From positions 1 to 42,380 of the forward strand of contig SVKB01000020.1 of the NCBI GenBank assembly GCA_015068665.1: DNA of 42,380 nt. Reading direction: 5' to 3'. This document shows, one piece after another, positions 25,160 through 34,607 of this stretch. A program made the translations under genes and the position numbers. Position 1 is the first letter of the stretch; each line of letters begins with the position of its first letter. Source of the DNA: Oscillospiraceae bacterium. GTDB taxonomy: Bacteria > Bacillota > Clostridia > UMGS1840 > HGM11507. Under the pieces are notes generated by a model. It was not told the DNA's origin, made no database searches, and saw only the letters and a program-made list of their open reading frames with translations.

Positions 25160-25285
25160 AATCCTCCCACCGCTAAAGCGGTCCCCCCTCCTTTAGGCAA
25201 GGAGGGCTTAGCGTGCCGGGTCGTCACGTCCTACTTTGCGGGCGGATGATATCCGCATCTACCGTGATTTGAAGAATATCGGAAT
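25160..25285. repeat. Hairpin-rich segment between repeats
   Basis: Contains CCGCT/AGCGG, CCCTCCTT/AAGGAGGG and GCGGAT/ATCCGC hairpins in succession. There is no gene. It looks like part of the same class of hairpin mosaics, but no second copy is in the window. Confidence 0.45.
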
Positions 25286-25430
25286 TCCGTAAAAAGCGTA
25301 CAAAAAAGATGTAGATTGGACATAAAAAAGGCACTAAACGAAAATCGTTTAGTGCCCGTAAGCCCGAAGGCGTATATAGATACGTCGAGGGTTTTTTAGG
25401 TTCAATATACGCTTTTTTTACGCTTTTTTT
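25286..25430 (+). repeat. 145-bp inverted-ended repeat, copy 1
   Basis: Begins GTAAAAAGCGTAC and ends with the complement (TACGCTTTTTTTACGC). Inside is the perfect 12-bp hairpin GGCACTAAACGA/TCGTTTAGTGCC over AAA. A second copy, with only a few differences, lies at 25741-25884, so the pair brackets a 310-bp insert containing a MITE. Confidence 0.75.
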
Positions 25431-25462
25431 GATATTGGTGGCTCAATGCCGCCAATATCAAA
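25428..25462. repeat. Long hairpin TTTGATATTGG...CCAATATCAAA
   Basis: 15-bp stem (25428-25442 with 25448-25462, one G-T) over a TCAAT loop, directly at the end of the 145-bp repeat. Confidence 0.6.
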
Positions 25463-25469
25463 CGAAAAG

Positions 25470-25740
25470 CAGGAAAAATTTCTTGGAATAATTGAAAAAC
25501 ACCCGAAGGTGTATGAGATACATCTGCAGCCATCTAAGAGCTATCCAAATCCGTCTATATCACTTAAAAATTGGCTTTTTCTTCGTTGTCACCTTTGGTA
25601 TACCTCGTATTACCAAAGCCTTCCGCCTTGAAAAATCACAATTTTAAAGCGATATAGGTTCCGTTGGAATTTTTAAAAAAACGAATTTTGATAACTCTCA
25701 GATGGCTGGTTTCATTCAAAACGCAAAGCATTTATCGCTT
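25470..25740 (+). repeat. Spacer repeat, copy 2 (split by a MITE)
   Basis: 25470-25525 matches the block AGGAAAAATTTC...CACCCGAAGGTGTA...ATACATC of 7504-7612, and 25711-25740 matches its TTCAAAATGCAAAGC block. In the other copy these blocks are only a few bases apart, so the 25527-25708 element has been inserted into this copy. Confidence 0.6.
25527..25708 (+). mobile_element. MITE-like element, copy 2 (complete, 182 bp)
   Basis: The 24-bp ends (25527-25550 and 25685-25708) are inverted repeats agreeing at 21 positions, beginning CAGCCATCT. There is no coding sequence. Inside are GGCTTTTTCTTCGTTGTC, a hairpin CTTTGGTA/TACCAAAG (25593-25600/25611-25618), CTTCCGCCTTGAAAAATCAC and TTCC/GGAA. 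It interrupts a spacer repeat, which supports past mobility; a target-site duplication is not clear. Confidence 0.7.
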
Positions 25741-25884
25741 CCCGTAAAAAGCGTACAAAAAAGATGCAGATTGGACATAAAAAAGGCACTAAACGAAAAT
25801 CGTTTAGTGCCCGTAAGCCCGAAGGCGTATATAGATACGTCGAGGGTTTTTTAGGTTCAATATACGCTTTTTTTACGCTTTTTT
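25741..25884 (+). repeat. 145-bp inverted-ended repeat, copy 2
   Basis: Near-identical direct copy of 25286-25430. Its right end touches the stop codon of the propeller gene at 25883-25885, so the GGCACTAAACGA hairpin is the first strong hairpin after that gene and may help end its transcript. Confidence 0.75.
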
Positions 25885-28800
25885 AGTGTTTGATTATTGT
25901 TATTTCATCATAGTATGCATCACTCATCCAGTATTCAGAGGTATAGCATCGTATTCTTAAATATTTCGCACCCTTGTAAATTGGCTTAACAGTATATTTC
26001 ATAATATTCCACACACCTACGCCCGGTGTTTCGTTATGAACATCACGACCTAAATATATGCCGTCAATATCATAATAAGCGATATCAATGGAAGTTCTTC
26101 CCGAGCTTAAAAACAGAGGAATTATAACCGTATAATTATTCTTATAATCGTAAGGAATAAGAGTTGTTGAATAACCTGCAGTTGCAGTGGTTGAGCTGTC
26201 CTTTATATTTAAACTTCTCTCTCCTTTAAATGCCTTTTCATCACTTACACTTGCCGTTGCACCGTCAGTAAAATCAGTTGTTTTTACAAATCCTACAGGA
26301 GCTCCGTTATCAGTATTTTCTTCTAAATTCCAGTTTTTGAATTTAATCTGCTCGCCACCAAGCTGTGCTATCAGCTTATCATATTCTTCAACAACCTCAA
26401 GCTTTTTTATATCCTCCTTATAATACGGATGCATATAAATATCGCTGAAAAAGTCGATTTTTTCTATTTCCTCCGAGGTAAAGGAAACCTCCTCATCGGA
26501 AATAACAATAAGCCCCATATCATTCCAGAAAACCTTTTTACCGAAGGCTTCACTTACCGCTCTTAAAGGAATAAAGGTTCTATCGTGCGCAATTCTTGCA
26601 GGAGCGTCAATTGTAAGTTCTTTACCGTTAACAGTTATTTTGTTTTCTCCAAGTTTTATTCTTATTTCAGTATCACCCTTTACGGCAACAACTGTACTTT
26701 CATCAGCAATCCAGTCAACCTTTGCTCCAAACTCTTCCGAAAGAATTCTTACCGGCACAAATGTTCTTCCGTTTTCTATAAATGGCGCAACAAAAGAATT
26801 ATTTTCGTCAATCTGTTTTATTTTTCCGTTTGAATAAATAAGACTGTCTTCAATAAACAAAGCGGTTTTATCTTTAAAGGAATTCTTAATCCATGAATTA
26901 TCCTTTGAGGTATCATATCCGTTGTCTCGAGGAAGAACCCATATTTCCGAAGTGGAAGCAAAATAAATATTATCGTCTTTATCAAGGTCGAAAAGATGAA
27001 CTTTAACTCCTACATTGTTTAACAGGCTCTGAGTTTTTAAGGTATCCACATCCACAATCTGAATTCCGTTTATATTTACATAAAGTCTTCCGTCAGAGTC
27101 AAATCTTATATAATACGGACGCCAGGTATGAGTTGTGGTGGAATACTCATAATCCATAAATTTAAAGTTGTCAATTATTTCTTCGGTTTCAGGATTTACC
27201 GAGAAGAGATTTCCTCCCGTTGAAACCCACATTTTACCGTTTTTATCAAAGGCAACCGAGCCTAACCAGGTAGGATTTTCCACTCCCGGAATTTTTGGGG
27301 TAAACTCTTTTATAACCTTTTCGGTTACCGGGTCAAAAATAAATATCTTTGCCGCTTTTTCCGAAGGTGTTGCCGATAAACCGCCCCAGACCGAGGTTGT
27401 ACCGTAAATTTTACCGTTACGGTATGCAAGTGATATTACACTCTGATTCTTTATAATATTACTGTATACCTTCATTTCTTCGGTGGCTATATCATATTTT
27501 GCAAGAGCACCGCCGAGATATCCGTAATCGGGAATTGTGCCCAGCCATATATGCCCCTCATTGTCGTTTGTTAAAGCAAAGGGTCTGTCCTGGTTCGGTT
27601 TCACCTGTCCCTTATGCTTAAGTCTTTCCGCCATTGGCTTTGAAGGGTCATACTCATGGAAATTAGCCTTTGTATATGTACCGAAATACATTTTACCGTT
27701 ATAGGGATGCATACCCTCGGTCTGATTTATGTAGTAAAGCTCAAAATTCTTACTGTCAAGATTGTATCTTGCTGAGGTTTCACCAAGATAGGAGCCTACA
27801 TAAATTGCATTGTCTCCGTTTTTATAATCCCCGGCAGCAATACTCTGAATTACAAAGGCTGCACCCTTCAATTCAATCTGAGGCAAAGTAAATCTTTCTT
27901 TTTTCTCTATATCATAATATATAGGCTGTGAATTCTGGGAATTGAGTGTTGCAAAAACGGGATTTTTGTGTTCCGGATTATCAGGCAGAGTTACCCAGCC
28001 TGCCGCTACGGTATTGTCGTTTGCTTCAACCTTCCAGTTAAGATTCTCTACCTTCCAGGTTTCGGTATTCAATGCATACATATATCCCTTGGAGGTAAAA
28101 TAGCATTTACCGTTTTTTTCGGGAGATACAAAGTATCCCTTAAAGCTTCCCGTAAAGCCAATATCAACCCACTCTTTATTGGTAGTATCATATACAAGCA
28201 TCGGAGAAACAGTTTTTTCCTTTGTGTATAAAATAATTTTGTCTTTAACCGTCATACTTGAGTAAACCCACTCAATTGAATCCACATCATAGTAATCGGG
28301 ATTTGCAGGAAGTTTTATTTCTTCACGATCATTAAAATTATTAACGTTTACTCTCCAGAAGCCAACATACTCATTAGCTTTAACTCCACAGTATATATTA
28401 CCGTTATAATAGCTTATTGTTCTTATATAATCGTCAAACTCGGGAGCAATTTTGCCAAGATAGGTAAAATCATCGGTTTCTATATTGTAACGGATAATTT
28501 CACCGTCACCGCAGCAGCCCATATAAATATTACCCTTTTCATCGTGGTCAAAAACGTATATATCAGTTAAATTTTCGGTTGCGCCAATAAATCCGTATTC
28601 CTTAAGCTCGTCGGTCTTTGGATTATACTTAAAGAAATATCCCTTTGATGCAATATAAACGTTACCGTCCACATTCATCATATGGAACCATATATTTTTG
28701 GTTCCTTTAAGCTTATGTGTTGCAACAAGCTCATTCTTATCAAGATTATATACATTAAGCACCGCCGGTGTACCCGAGGATGCGGCAAACATATAATCCT

Positions 28801-28975
28801 GTCCGTCAATCTCCGCGTAAATAGCGTGAAGTGCCTGAGCTGACGGCAATGGCGAATCAACATATACCTTTGGCAGGAAATCTACCAGCTTTTCCTCAGC
28901 GCCTGCCCAAAGGCTGAAGGGTACAAGTGATAAAATAAGTGCAAAAGTTATAATAAGGGTTATAATCCTTTTCAT
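25883..28975 (-). CDS. Secreted beta-propeller protein with stalk and carbohydrate-binding-like C terminus
   Basis: 1030 aa. A signal peptide (MKRIITLIITFALILSLVPF) is followed by a beta-propeller (about 40-710) rich in repeated blade motifs such as DKNGKMWVSTGG and DNEGHIWLGT. It has the landmarks QDRPFA (about 470), TIPDYGYLGG and SVWGGLSATP, shared with the two other propellers of this operon. Next comes a copper-amine-oxidase N-terminal-like stalk domain (about 715-830, NGRTFVPVRILSEEFG and RTFIPLRAVSEAFG), then a beta-sandwich resembling carbohydrate-binding modules (about 890-1030). Last gene of the five-gene surface operon, 17 nt after its neighbour. Propeller folds occur in PL11/22/24-type lyases and in Vgb lyase, but I see no assignable active site. 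Confidence 0.88.
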   Translation of the reverse strand: MKRIITLIITFALILSLVPFSLWAGAEEKLVDFLPKVYVDSPLPSAQALHAIYAEIDGQDYMFAASSGTPAVLNVYNLDKNELVATHKLKGTKNIWFHMMNVDGNVYIASKGYFFKYNPKTDELKEYGFIGATENLTDIYVFDHDEKGNIYMGCCGDGEIIRYNIETDDFTYLGKIAPEFDDYIRTISYYNGNIYCGVKANEYVGFWRVNVNNFNDREEIKLPANPDYYDVDSIEWVYSSMTVKDKIILYTKEKTVSPMLVYDTTNKEWVDIGFTGSFKGYFVSPEKNGKCYFTSKGYMYALNTETWKVENLNWKVEANDNTVAAGWVTLPDNPEHKNPVFATLNSQNSQPIYYDIEKKERFTLPQIELKGAAFVIQSIAAGDYKNGDNAIYVGSYLGETSARYNLDSKNFELYYINQTEGMHPYNGKMYFGTYTKANFHEYDPSKPMAERLKHKGQVKPNQDRPFALTNDNEGHIWLGTIPDYGYLGGALAKYDIATEEMKVYSNIIKNQSVISLAYRNGKIYGTTSVWGGLSATPSEKAAKIFIFDPVTEKVIKEFTPKIPGVENPTWLGSVAFDKNGKMWVSTGGNLFSVNPETEEIIDNFKFMDYEYSTTTHTWRPYYIRFDSDGRLYVNINGIQIVDVDTLKTQSLLNNVGVKVHLFDLDKDDNIYFASTSEIWVLPRDNGYDTSKDNSWIKNSFKDKTALFIEDSLIYSNGKIKQIDENNSFVAPFIENGRTFVPVRILSEEFGAKVDWIADESTVVAVKGDTEIRIKLGENKITVNGKELTIDAPARIAHDRTFIPLRAVSEAFGKKVFWNDMGLIVISDEEVSFTSEEIEKIDFFSDIYMHPYYKEDIKKLEVVEEYDKLIAQLGGEQIKFKNWNLEENTDNGAPVGFVKTTDFTDGATASVSDEKAFKGERSLNIKDSSTTATAGYSTTLIPYDYKNNYTVIIPLFLSSGRTSIDIAYYDIDGIYLGRDVHNETPGVGVWNIMKYTVKPIYKGAKYLRIRCYTSEYWMSDAYYDEITIIKH

Positions 28976-28992
28976 CTTAAAGCTCCTACCTC

Positions 28993-30915
28993 CTATTTAA
29001 GTTCCAAAAATAACAATTCGTTTGAGTTCGCATAGTATATATTTCCATCCGGATCAAGTGTAAATAAATGCACTGCCTTGTTGATTACATCCTTAAGACT
29101 TATTCTGTCCCCCGGATTATCCACATTGACTATCTGAATGGAGGCTATATTTGTATAAAGATTACCGTTACCATCAAATCTTATATAAATCGGTCTCCAC
29201 TGGTGTGAAGTGGTGGAAAAGGTGTAATCCGCAAATCTGATTTCGGCTCTTATTTCTTTTGTATCAACATCCATAGAAAACAGTGTATTACCCGAAACCG
29301 CCCACAGTTTACCGTTTTTATCAAAGGCAACCGAGCCTATCCATAAAGGATCACTGATTGAGTTAAGCTCGGGTGTAAATGTCCAGACAACCTCGTTTGT
29401 TTCAGGGTTATATTTGAATATCTTTGCAGGTGTGCTTACATCGGGTGTTGAGCTTAAACCTCCCCACACGGTAGTTGAACCGTAAATATATCCGTCCTTA
29501 TACGCTAAAGACATAATACTCTGATTTTCAATAATAACACCGGAAGAGGTCAGAGTATCCGAGGATATATCATATATACCTATTTCTCCGCCCAGGTATC
29601 CGTAATCGGGAATTGTGCCTGCAAAAACCTTGCCGTCCCCTGCGCAAAGAGCAAAAGGTCTGTCCTGATTTGTTCCTATTCTGCCCAAATACTCAGGATT
29701 ATTACTTCCAGGTGATTTTTTATGGTCGAACTTATACAAACCGGCTTTTGTATACATTCCCATATACTGAATACCGTCACAATAAGTCATACCTTCAATC
29801 TGGGAGGTAGGAAATATAAGCTTTGTTCCTTCGGAAACATCGTATCTTAAAGAGGAAGTTCCCGCATAAGAACCAAGATATATTCCGTCATCTCCGTTTT
29901 TAAAGTCGCCCGCTTCAACCGATTGAATCGGATAAAAGGTTGTAGTAAGATCGGCGGAATTTATATCCTCAGATTTTTCCCCACTGTCAAGGTCATAGTA
30001 AATAAGGTTACCGTTTTTGGAATTAACAACAGTAAGCTTTTCCTTACCGTCTTTTTCTATCCAGGAGGCTCCGTATATAGCATCGCTCCCCGTATTTATA
30101 TCAAGACCGTAAACCAGACCTGTATTTACATCTATATACTTAATTTTTCCGTCACCGAAGAAATAGCTTTTGCCGTCTTTTACAGGAGAAGTATAAAGAC
30201 CTTTAAAACCTCCGCTGTACCCTGTCTCAACAAACTCTTCATTTACGGTATCATATACAAGAAGTATGTATTTAGAAGCAGTATGAACATATAAAGCAAT
30301 TTTATTTCCGATAACAGTTCCTGAATATACCCAGTTAACAGAACTCATAACAGAGCTATCGTAATCTCCCGACCGGGGAAGGGGAATTTCCTCCTTATCG
30401 GAAAAATCATTAATATTTATCTTATAAAACTTAACAAAGCCGTCACCTTTTATGCCTGCATAAAGATAGCCGCTAAGATAGTTAAGGCTTCTTACATACA
30501 CGGCACCCTGAGTAACCGGGCCCATATCGTGGAATTTCTTATCGTTTATGTTGTATTTTATTATTTTTGCATTAGTGGTGGTTCCTATGTAAACGTTGCC
30601 GTTTTCATCACAGGCACCTGTAAAGGAGGCTCCTTCGGTTGAGGAAAAATCTCCAAGATCGGTCATTGTATCCGAGGACGGATTATATTCGTATAAATTA
30701 CTGTTCCCTATTATATAAACATTGCCGTTTACAGGATTAACAAGATGACACCATACATTTTTGGAATTTGCCATAGCATGGGAGGCTATAAGCTCCCCCT
30801 TTGTTATATCATAAACATTAAACACCGCCGGTGTTCCGTTTATTGTGGTATACATCACATCATTGCCTGAAATTTTTCCGAACTCCGCATGAGAAAGAGA
30901 TGTGGAGGGAATCAT
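28993..30915 (-). CDS. Beta-propeller protein, second paralogue, no signal peptide visible
   Basis: 640 aa, a single propeller aligned over its length with the 1030-aa neighbour and the 641-aa protein at 37640. It has the same landmarks: GTPAVFNVYD near the start, QDRPFA, TIPDYGYLGG, TVWGGLSSTP. It lacks a signal peptide, stalk and binding module. The ATG at 30915 has only a weak ribosome binding site (CGGAAAA). Upstream, a perfect 11-bp hairpin (30932-30959) spans the previous gene's stop codon, so translation may depend on coupling or be restricted. No in-frame alternative start exists between the hairpin and the ATG. Confidence 0.85.
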   Translation of the reverse strand: MIPSTSLSHAEFGKISGNDVMYTTINGTPAVFNVYDITKGELIASHAMANSKNVWCHLVNPVNGNVYIIGNSNLYEYNPSSDTMTDLGDFSSTEGASFTGACDENGNVYIGTTTNAKIIKYNINDKKFHDMGPVTQGAVYVRSLNYLSGYLYAGIKGDGFVKFYKININDFSDKEEIPLPRSGDYDSSVMSSVNWVYSGTVIGNKIALYVHTASKYILLVYDTVNEEFVETGYSGGFKGLYTSPVKDGKSYFFGDGKIKYIDVNTGLVYGLDINTGSDAIYGASWIEKDGKEKLTVVNSKNGNLIYYDLDSGEKSEDINSADLTTTFYPIQSVEAGDFKNGDDGIYLGSYAGTSSLRYDVSEGTKLIFPTSQIEGMTYCDGIQYMGMYTKAGLYKFDHKKSPGSNNPEYLGRIGTNQDRPFALCAGDGKVFAGTIPDYGYLGGEIGIYDISSDTLTSSGVIIENQSIMSLAYKDGYIYGSTTVWGGLSSTPDVSTPAKIFKYNPETNEVVWTFTPELNSISDPLWIGSVAFDKNGKLWAVSGNTLFSMDVDTKEIRAEIRFADYTFSTTSHQWRPIYIRFDGNGNLYTNIASIQIVNVDNPGDRISLKDVINKAVHLFTLDPDGNIYYANSNELLFLELK

Positions 30916-30931
30916 TTTTCCGAGACTTTGC

Positions 30932-30959
30932 GGGGACTTAAAGCTTAGTTTAAGTCCCC
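30932..30959 (-). promoter_or_regulatory. Intra-operon hairpin over a stop codon
   Basis: GGGGACTTAAA pairs perfectly with TTTAAGTCCCC around a 6-nt loop. On the minus strand the stop codon of the 1220-aa gene is in the loop/stem boundary and the next ATG follows 17 nt later. No T-run follows, so it looks more like an mRNA processing, stability or partial-attenuation element than a full terminator. Confidence 0.55.
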
Positions 30960-33900
30960 CTGCTGAAAAAAAGGGTTATTTTTAAGATGTAATAACGGAT
31001 AATCGTTATACTCTGTTTTTTCAGCATATTCCCAGATGCTTTCAGAAAAGCCGGTTGGCAGGGTATCAGCTTTTGTCATTGCTTCCCACTGGGCTTTATC
31101 TATTTCCTCAGCACCTGTTGAAGCTGTTGAAAATGCTGTTTCCGGCTTTAAGTATACATTATTTGTATATGTGCCTGTTTTTCCTACAGGATATGCATAG
31201 GATGCGTGTCCTGAAATCTTTCCCATATTAAAGGAAGTAGAAACCTTATCGTTTATATGACCAAGTGCAAGTATGCCCGAAAGTACAGTTTTTACCGCAG
31301 CTCCTGCTGTAATATTACCTGTATTCATACAGTCGGTAATTACAACTCCGCCCGCGCTGGACTGAGAAACAATACCTGCAGAACCGCCGTTTGCAGTTTT
31401 TATGTCGCCTGTATTTAAGCACTGTGAAATTTTCGCTCCGTTATTAACAAATGCCACAATACCTGCAGGATAATATTCCTTGGTTTCAATAATACCGTGA
31501 TTTGTGCATAGCTTTATTTCACAGTTGACATCATAGTTACATCCGATAATACCGCCTACATAACGGGATCCGGTACCACCGGTTACGTTACCATTATTTA
31601 CACAGTTTTCGATAACGGTGCCTGCTGAGGTTGTTTTTGCTATATTTCCGATAAGACCGCCTATCATTCTGCCTGTTCCGGAAACCGTTGCGTTATTTAT
31701 ACAGCCTGTTACGGTAACAGACTCACCACGTCCGATAAGCGCTCCTACATTACCTTTACCCGAAACGGTACCATCTACGGTAAGATTTTTAATTGTTGCA
31801 CCTTTGATATCGGCAAACAAGCCTATATTATCGGCAGTTGATGAAATATTTACAGTTATTTTCTTGTTATTTCCGTCAAAATGTCCGCTAAAGGTTGATA
31901 CCGGAGTAGTAACTCCGTCTATATCATTTAATAAAACATAATAAGCATTAGGATAGGATGCAATTTTTGCCAGCTGTTCCTTTGTGGAAATTTCAAAAGG
32001 AATGGATTTGATGCCTGCGCCGCCTGCAAAGCCTGCATCAACAGTTGCAAATGCTGCTTCAGGACAGTTATTTCCCTTTATCTGAGGAAGCGGGAATTTA
32101 TTTGAGGATGATAAATCAATATACTCCCAGCTTTCACTTAAAAATTCCGGCGGAAGCTGTTTATTAGCTGCAAGAACTGACCATCCGGCTCTGCTTATCT
32201 CGGTTGTGCCCGCATACGTATTTGTATATGTAGCTGAGCTATGAGGTAAGTAGTAGTTATTTGTAAGGGTTGCAATATTTTTATAATCACCTATCGGATA
32301 AACATACTGACCTTTCCCTGTAACCTCGCCGATATTGATACAGTTTTTAACTTCAACACCTGCCACGGTTGCAGAAGCAAGAATACCTGCCGCAAGCGCA
32401 GTTGTTCCTCCCGCCAAATTACCAATATTCATACAGTCGGAAACCGTAACCTTATTGGTTGCAGCATAAGTAATTATACCTGCTATGTAATTGGTTCCTG
32501 TTACCGTACCGCTGTTATAGCATTTTGTAATGTCTGCCCCCTGAGAATGAGCAACAACACCTGCTGCCGAATATTTTGTAACGGTAACATTTCCCTTGTT
32601 TGCATTCAGTGTAAAGGTAGCATCAACATCCATAAGCTTGGCTATTATACCGCCTGCATACTGTTTATCAACTGCAGTACCTGTAACCGATACACTTCCT
32701 GAGTTGACACATCCGGATATTTCGGATGCATCAGTCAGCTTCTTTTTAACCTCGGCCACAATTCCGCCAACGTTATCACTAACTGCCGAAACTGATGCTG
32801 AATTTGAGGAATCGGTGATGCTTACTGATACTGAAACGCCCACAATGCCGCCAACACCCGATTTACCGCTGACATTGCCCGAGTTTATAATATTATTAAA
32901 GACAGTACCGTCTGCATAGCCTGCAACACCGCCAACATTCGAGCCTGTTGAGACTACAGTCATTTTATTTTCACAGTTGGTTATTTCGGAATTTTTCACT
33001 TCACCTGCAATACCGCCTGCATAGTCGGCTGTACTGTTGACACTGCCATCTGCAATTATACCGTCAAGAGTTGCATTTTTAAGCTTACCGAAAAGAGAAG
33101 CATATTTACCGTCATAACCAACGGTTGCATTTATTTTTCTCTTTACTCCGTCTTTTGTTTTATATGTACCTGAAAATTCTTCTCCTGCTGTCACGGATAA
33201 AGGCTCGATTTCCCCGTCCACCGTAATATCCGCAATCTGAAGATAGTGAGCGGACATATTTTTGGCAACATTTAAGAACTGATAGCCTTCCCCGATTAAG
33301 TAAGGGTCGTCTTCGGTTCCTGTACCGCCCTCAAAATATGAAGCGGCAACAGAGGTATTTGCAACTTCTTTTCCGTTATCGGAGGTAGCAATAATCTTAT
33401 ATAAAAATCCGTCGGTTACAATGTCTGCCGTGATATTTAAAGGCTTAACGGGATTTTCGTATACTTTATCTGCATTTTCACCTTTAACAACTATTTTCTT
33501 AACCGTTTCGTCAGTCCATTCAACATAAAAACCTCTTACGGTATCTACGGTTTTATAGTCTACGGTCAGTCCTAAATCTGCGGTAGACAGCATATCGTCG
33601 ATATTTGCCGTGATTTTTGCCGCTTTTGACGGTCTGGACATAGCTCCTGTACTGCTTTTTGCCGTAACGGTTACCGAAATGTCTATTTCCTCTGTTCCTC
33701 TTGCGCTTTCGCAAAGCTCGGATATTTCCTTTATCACGTCAACGCTTAAGACGGATGCTTCCACCTCTTTTTCAAAGGAGCTGTTTTCGTAAGAAACCGT
33801 AACAATGTACTTTGTCGCATTGTTAATCTTAGTAAAGTTTACAACACTGCCTTTTACAGCGGTAATTACGGGAGTGGCAACAACATTCGGAATAGCTCCT

Positions 33901-34607
33901 CCGCCACCGCCGCCTCCGGAGCCGCCGGAGGAGGAAGATCCTCCCCCTGTGCTTATAGGCGGCACAACAGGGTTAGAGGGTACAGTTTCCGTACCTTCTT
34001 TTTCTTCCTCTTCTTCAGTATTTTTCATATTATAAACAGAGGTAAGCATATAGAAGGTTTCGGCTCTTGTAATGTTATTAAGCGGCTTTACCGTGCCGTC
34101 CGAATAGCCCTTTACAAGACCTGCCTTGTACACTCTTTTGATAAAGGGAAGGGCCCAGTCGGATATTGCACCTTCATCAGCAAAGGAAACCTCCGCTTCA
34201 TCCTTTAAATCAAGCACTGTTGCAATTATTTTAAAGGCTTCCTCACGGGTAATATAACTTTCAGGGTTTGCATTTCCCAGATTATCTCCATTGATAACAC
34301 CGTTTTCTTTGGCAATTAAAAATTCTTCGTAATACCATTTATCGGAAGCCACATCCGAAAAGTTTACTTCCGCCTTTTTTGTATATCCTGAAATTTTATT
34401 GATAACCTTTACAAATTCGCATCTTTTAATGGTTGCATCAGGATTAACATTTCCCATATCATCTCCCGATACAAAGCCTTTTTCAATAAGGAAGGAAATT
34501 TCTTTTTTTGCCCAGCTTCCTTCGTAGTCGCCTGCAGATACATTAAAACATGCAAGAGACATAATAAATGAAACAACCAATATTAAACTTAAAGCTCTTT
34601 TTTTCAT
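30945..34607 (-). CDS. SLH-anchored surface protein with GLUG-type beta-helix repeats
   Basis: 1220 aa. A signal peptide (to about 25, FNVSA) is followed by three SLH repeats (about 28-190: NPDATIKRCEFVKVINK, ITREEAFKIIATVL, ITRAETFYMLTSV). A Glu/Pro/Gly/Ser-rich linker (about 195-240) comes next, then a fibronectin-like sandwich. Two long right-handed beta-helix regions with GLUG-type turns (VGGVAGYADG, NVGALIGRGES, NCINIGEVTG) follow; each opens with a similar 'standard' block and ends with a Trp-Glu-Tyr segment. GLUG repeats occur in adhesins and pectinolytic-cell surface proteins. It follows the 1011-aa gene with the stop codon directly abutting the ATG, and GGGAGG as ribosome binding site. 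Confidence 0.9.
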   Translation of the reverse strand: MKKRALSLILVVSFIMSLACFNVSAGDYEGSWAKKEISFLIEKGFVSGDDMGNVNPDATIKRCEFVKVINKISGYTKKAEVNFSDVASDKWYYEEFLIAKENGVINGDNLGNANPESYITREEAFKIIATVLDLKDEAEVSFADEGAISDWALPFIKRVYKAGLVKGYSDGTVKPLNNITRAETFYMLTSVYNMKNTEEEEEKEGTETVPSNPVVPPISTGGGSSSSGGSGGGGGGGAIPNVVATPVITAVKGSVVNFTKINNATKYIVTVSYENSSFEKEVEASVLSVDVIKEISELCESARGTEEIDISVTVTAKSSTGAMSRPSKAAKITANIDDMLSTADLGLTVDYKTVDTVRGFYVEWTDETVKKIVVKGENADKVYENPVKPLNITADIVTDGFLYKIIATSDNGKEVANTSVAASYFEGGTGTEDDPYLIGEGYQFLNVAKNMSAHYLQIADITVDGEIEPLSVTAGEEFSGTYKTKDGVKRKINATVGYDGKYASLFGKLKNATLDGIIADGSVNSTADYAGGIAGEVKNSEITNCENKMTVVSTGSNVGGVAGYADGTVFNNIINSGNVSGKSGVGGIVGVSVSVSITDSSNSASVSAVSDNVGGIVAEVKKKLTDASEISGCVNSGSVSVTGTAVDKQYAGGIIAKLMDVDATFTLNANKGNVTVTKYSAAGVVAHSQGADITKCYNSGTVTGTNYIAGIITYAATNKVTVSDCMNIGNLAGGTTALAAGILASATVAGVEVKNCINIGEVTGKGQYVYPIGDYKNIATLTNNYYLPHSSATYTNTYAGTTEISRAGWSVLAANKQLPPEFLSESWEYIDLSSSNKFPLPQIKGNNCPEAAFATVDAGFAGGAGIKSIPFEISTKEQLAKIASYPNAYYVLLNDIDGVTTPVSTFSGHFDGNNKKITVNISSTADNIGLFADIKGATIKNLTVDGTVSGKGNVGALIGRGESVTVTGCINNATVSGTGRMIGGLIGNIAKTTSAGTVIENCVNNGNVTGGTGSRYVGGIIGCNYDVNCEIKLCTNHGIIETKEYYPAGIVAFVNNGAKISQCLNTGDIKTANGGSAGIVSQSSAGGVVITDCMNTGNITAGAAVKTVLSGILALGHINDKVSTSFNMGKISGHASYAYPVGKTGTYTNNVYLKPETAFSTASTGAEEIDKAQWEAMTKADTLPTGFSESIWEYAEKTEYNDYPLLHLKNNPFFQQGDLN

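Noticed and set aside
24868-25176. Open frames on both strands inside the 3'-end repeat
   Set aside because: The same peptides appear in inverted form at 7969-8151. They follow the repeat and have no initiation signals.
25320-25380. GGCACTAAACGA hairpin as a plain terminator or small RNA gene
   Set aside because: There is no T-run directly after the stem and no clear promoter, and it is part of a duplicated inverted-ended element.
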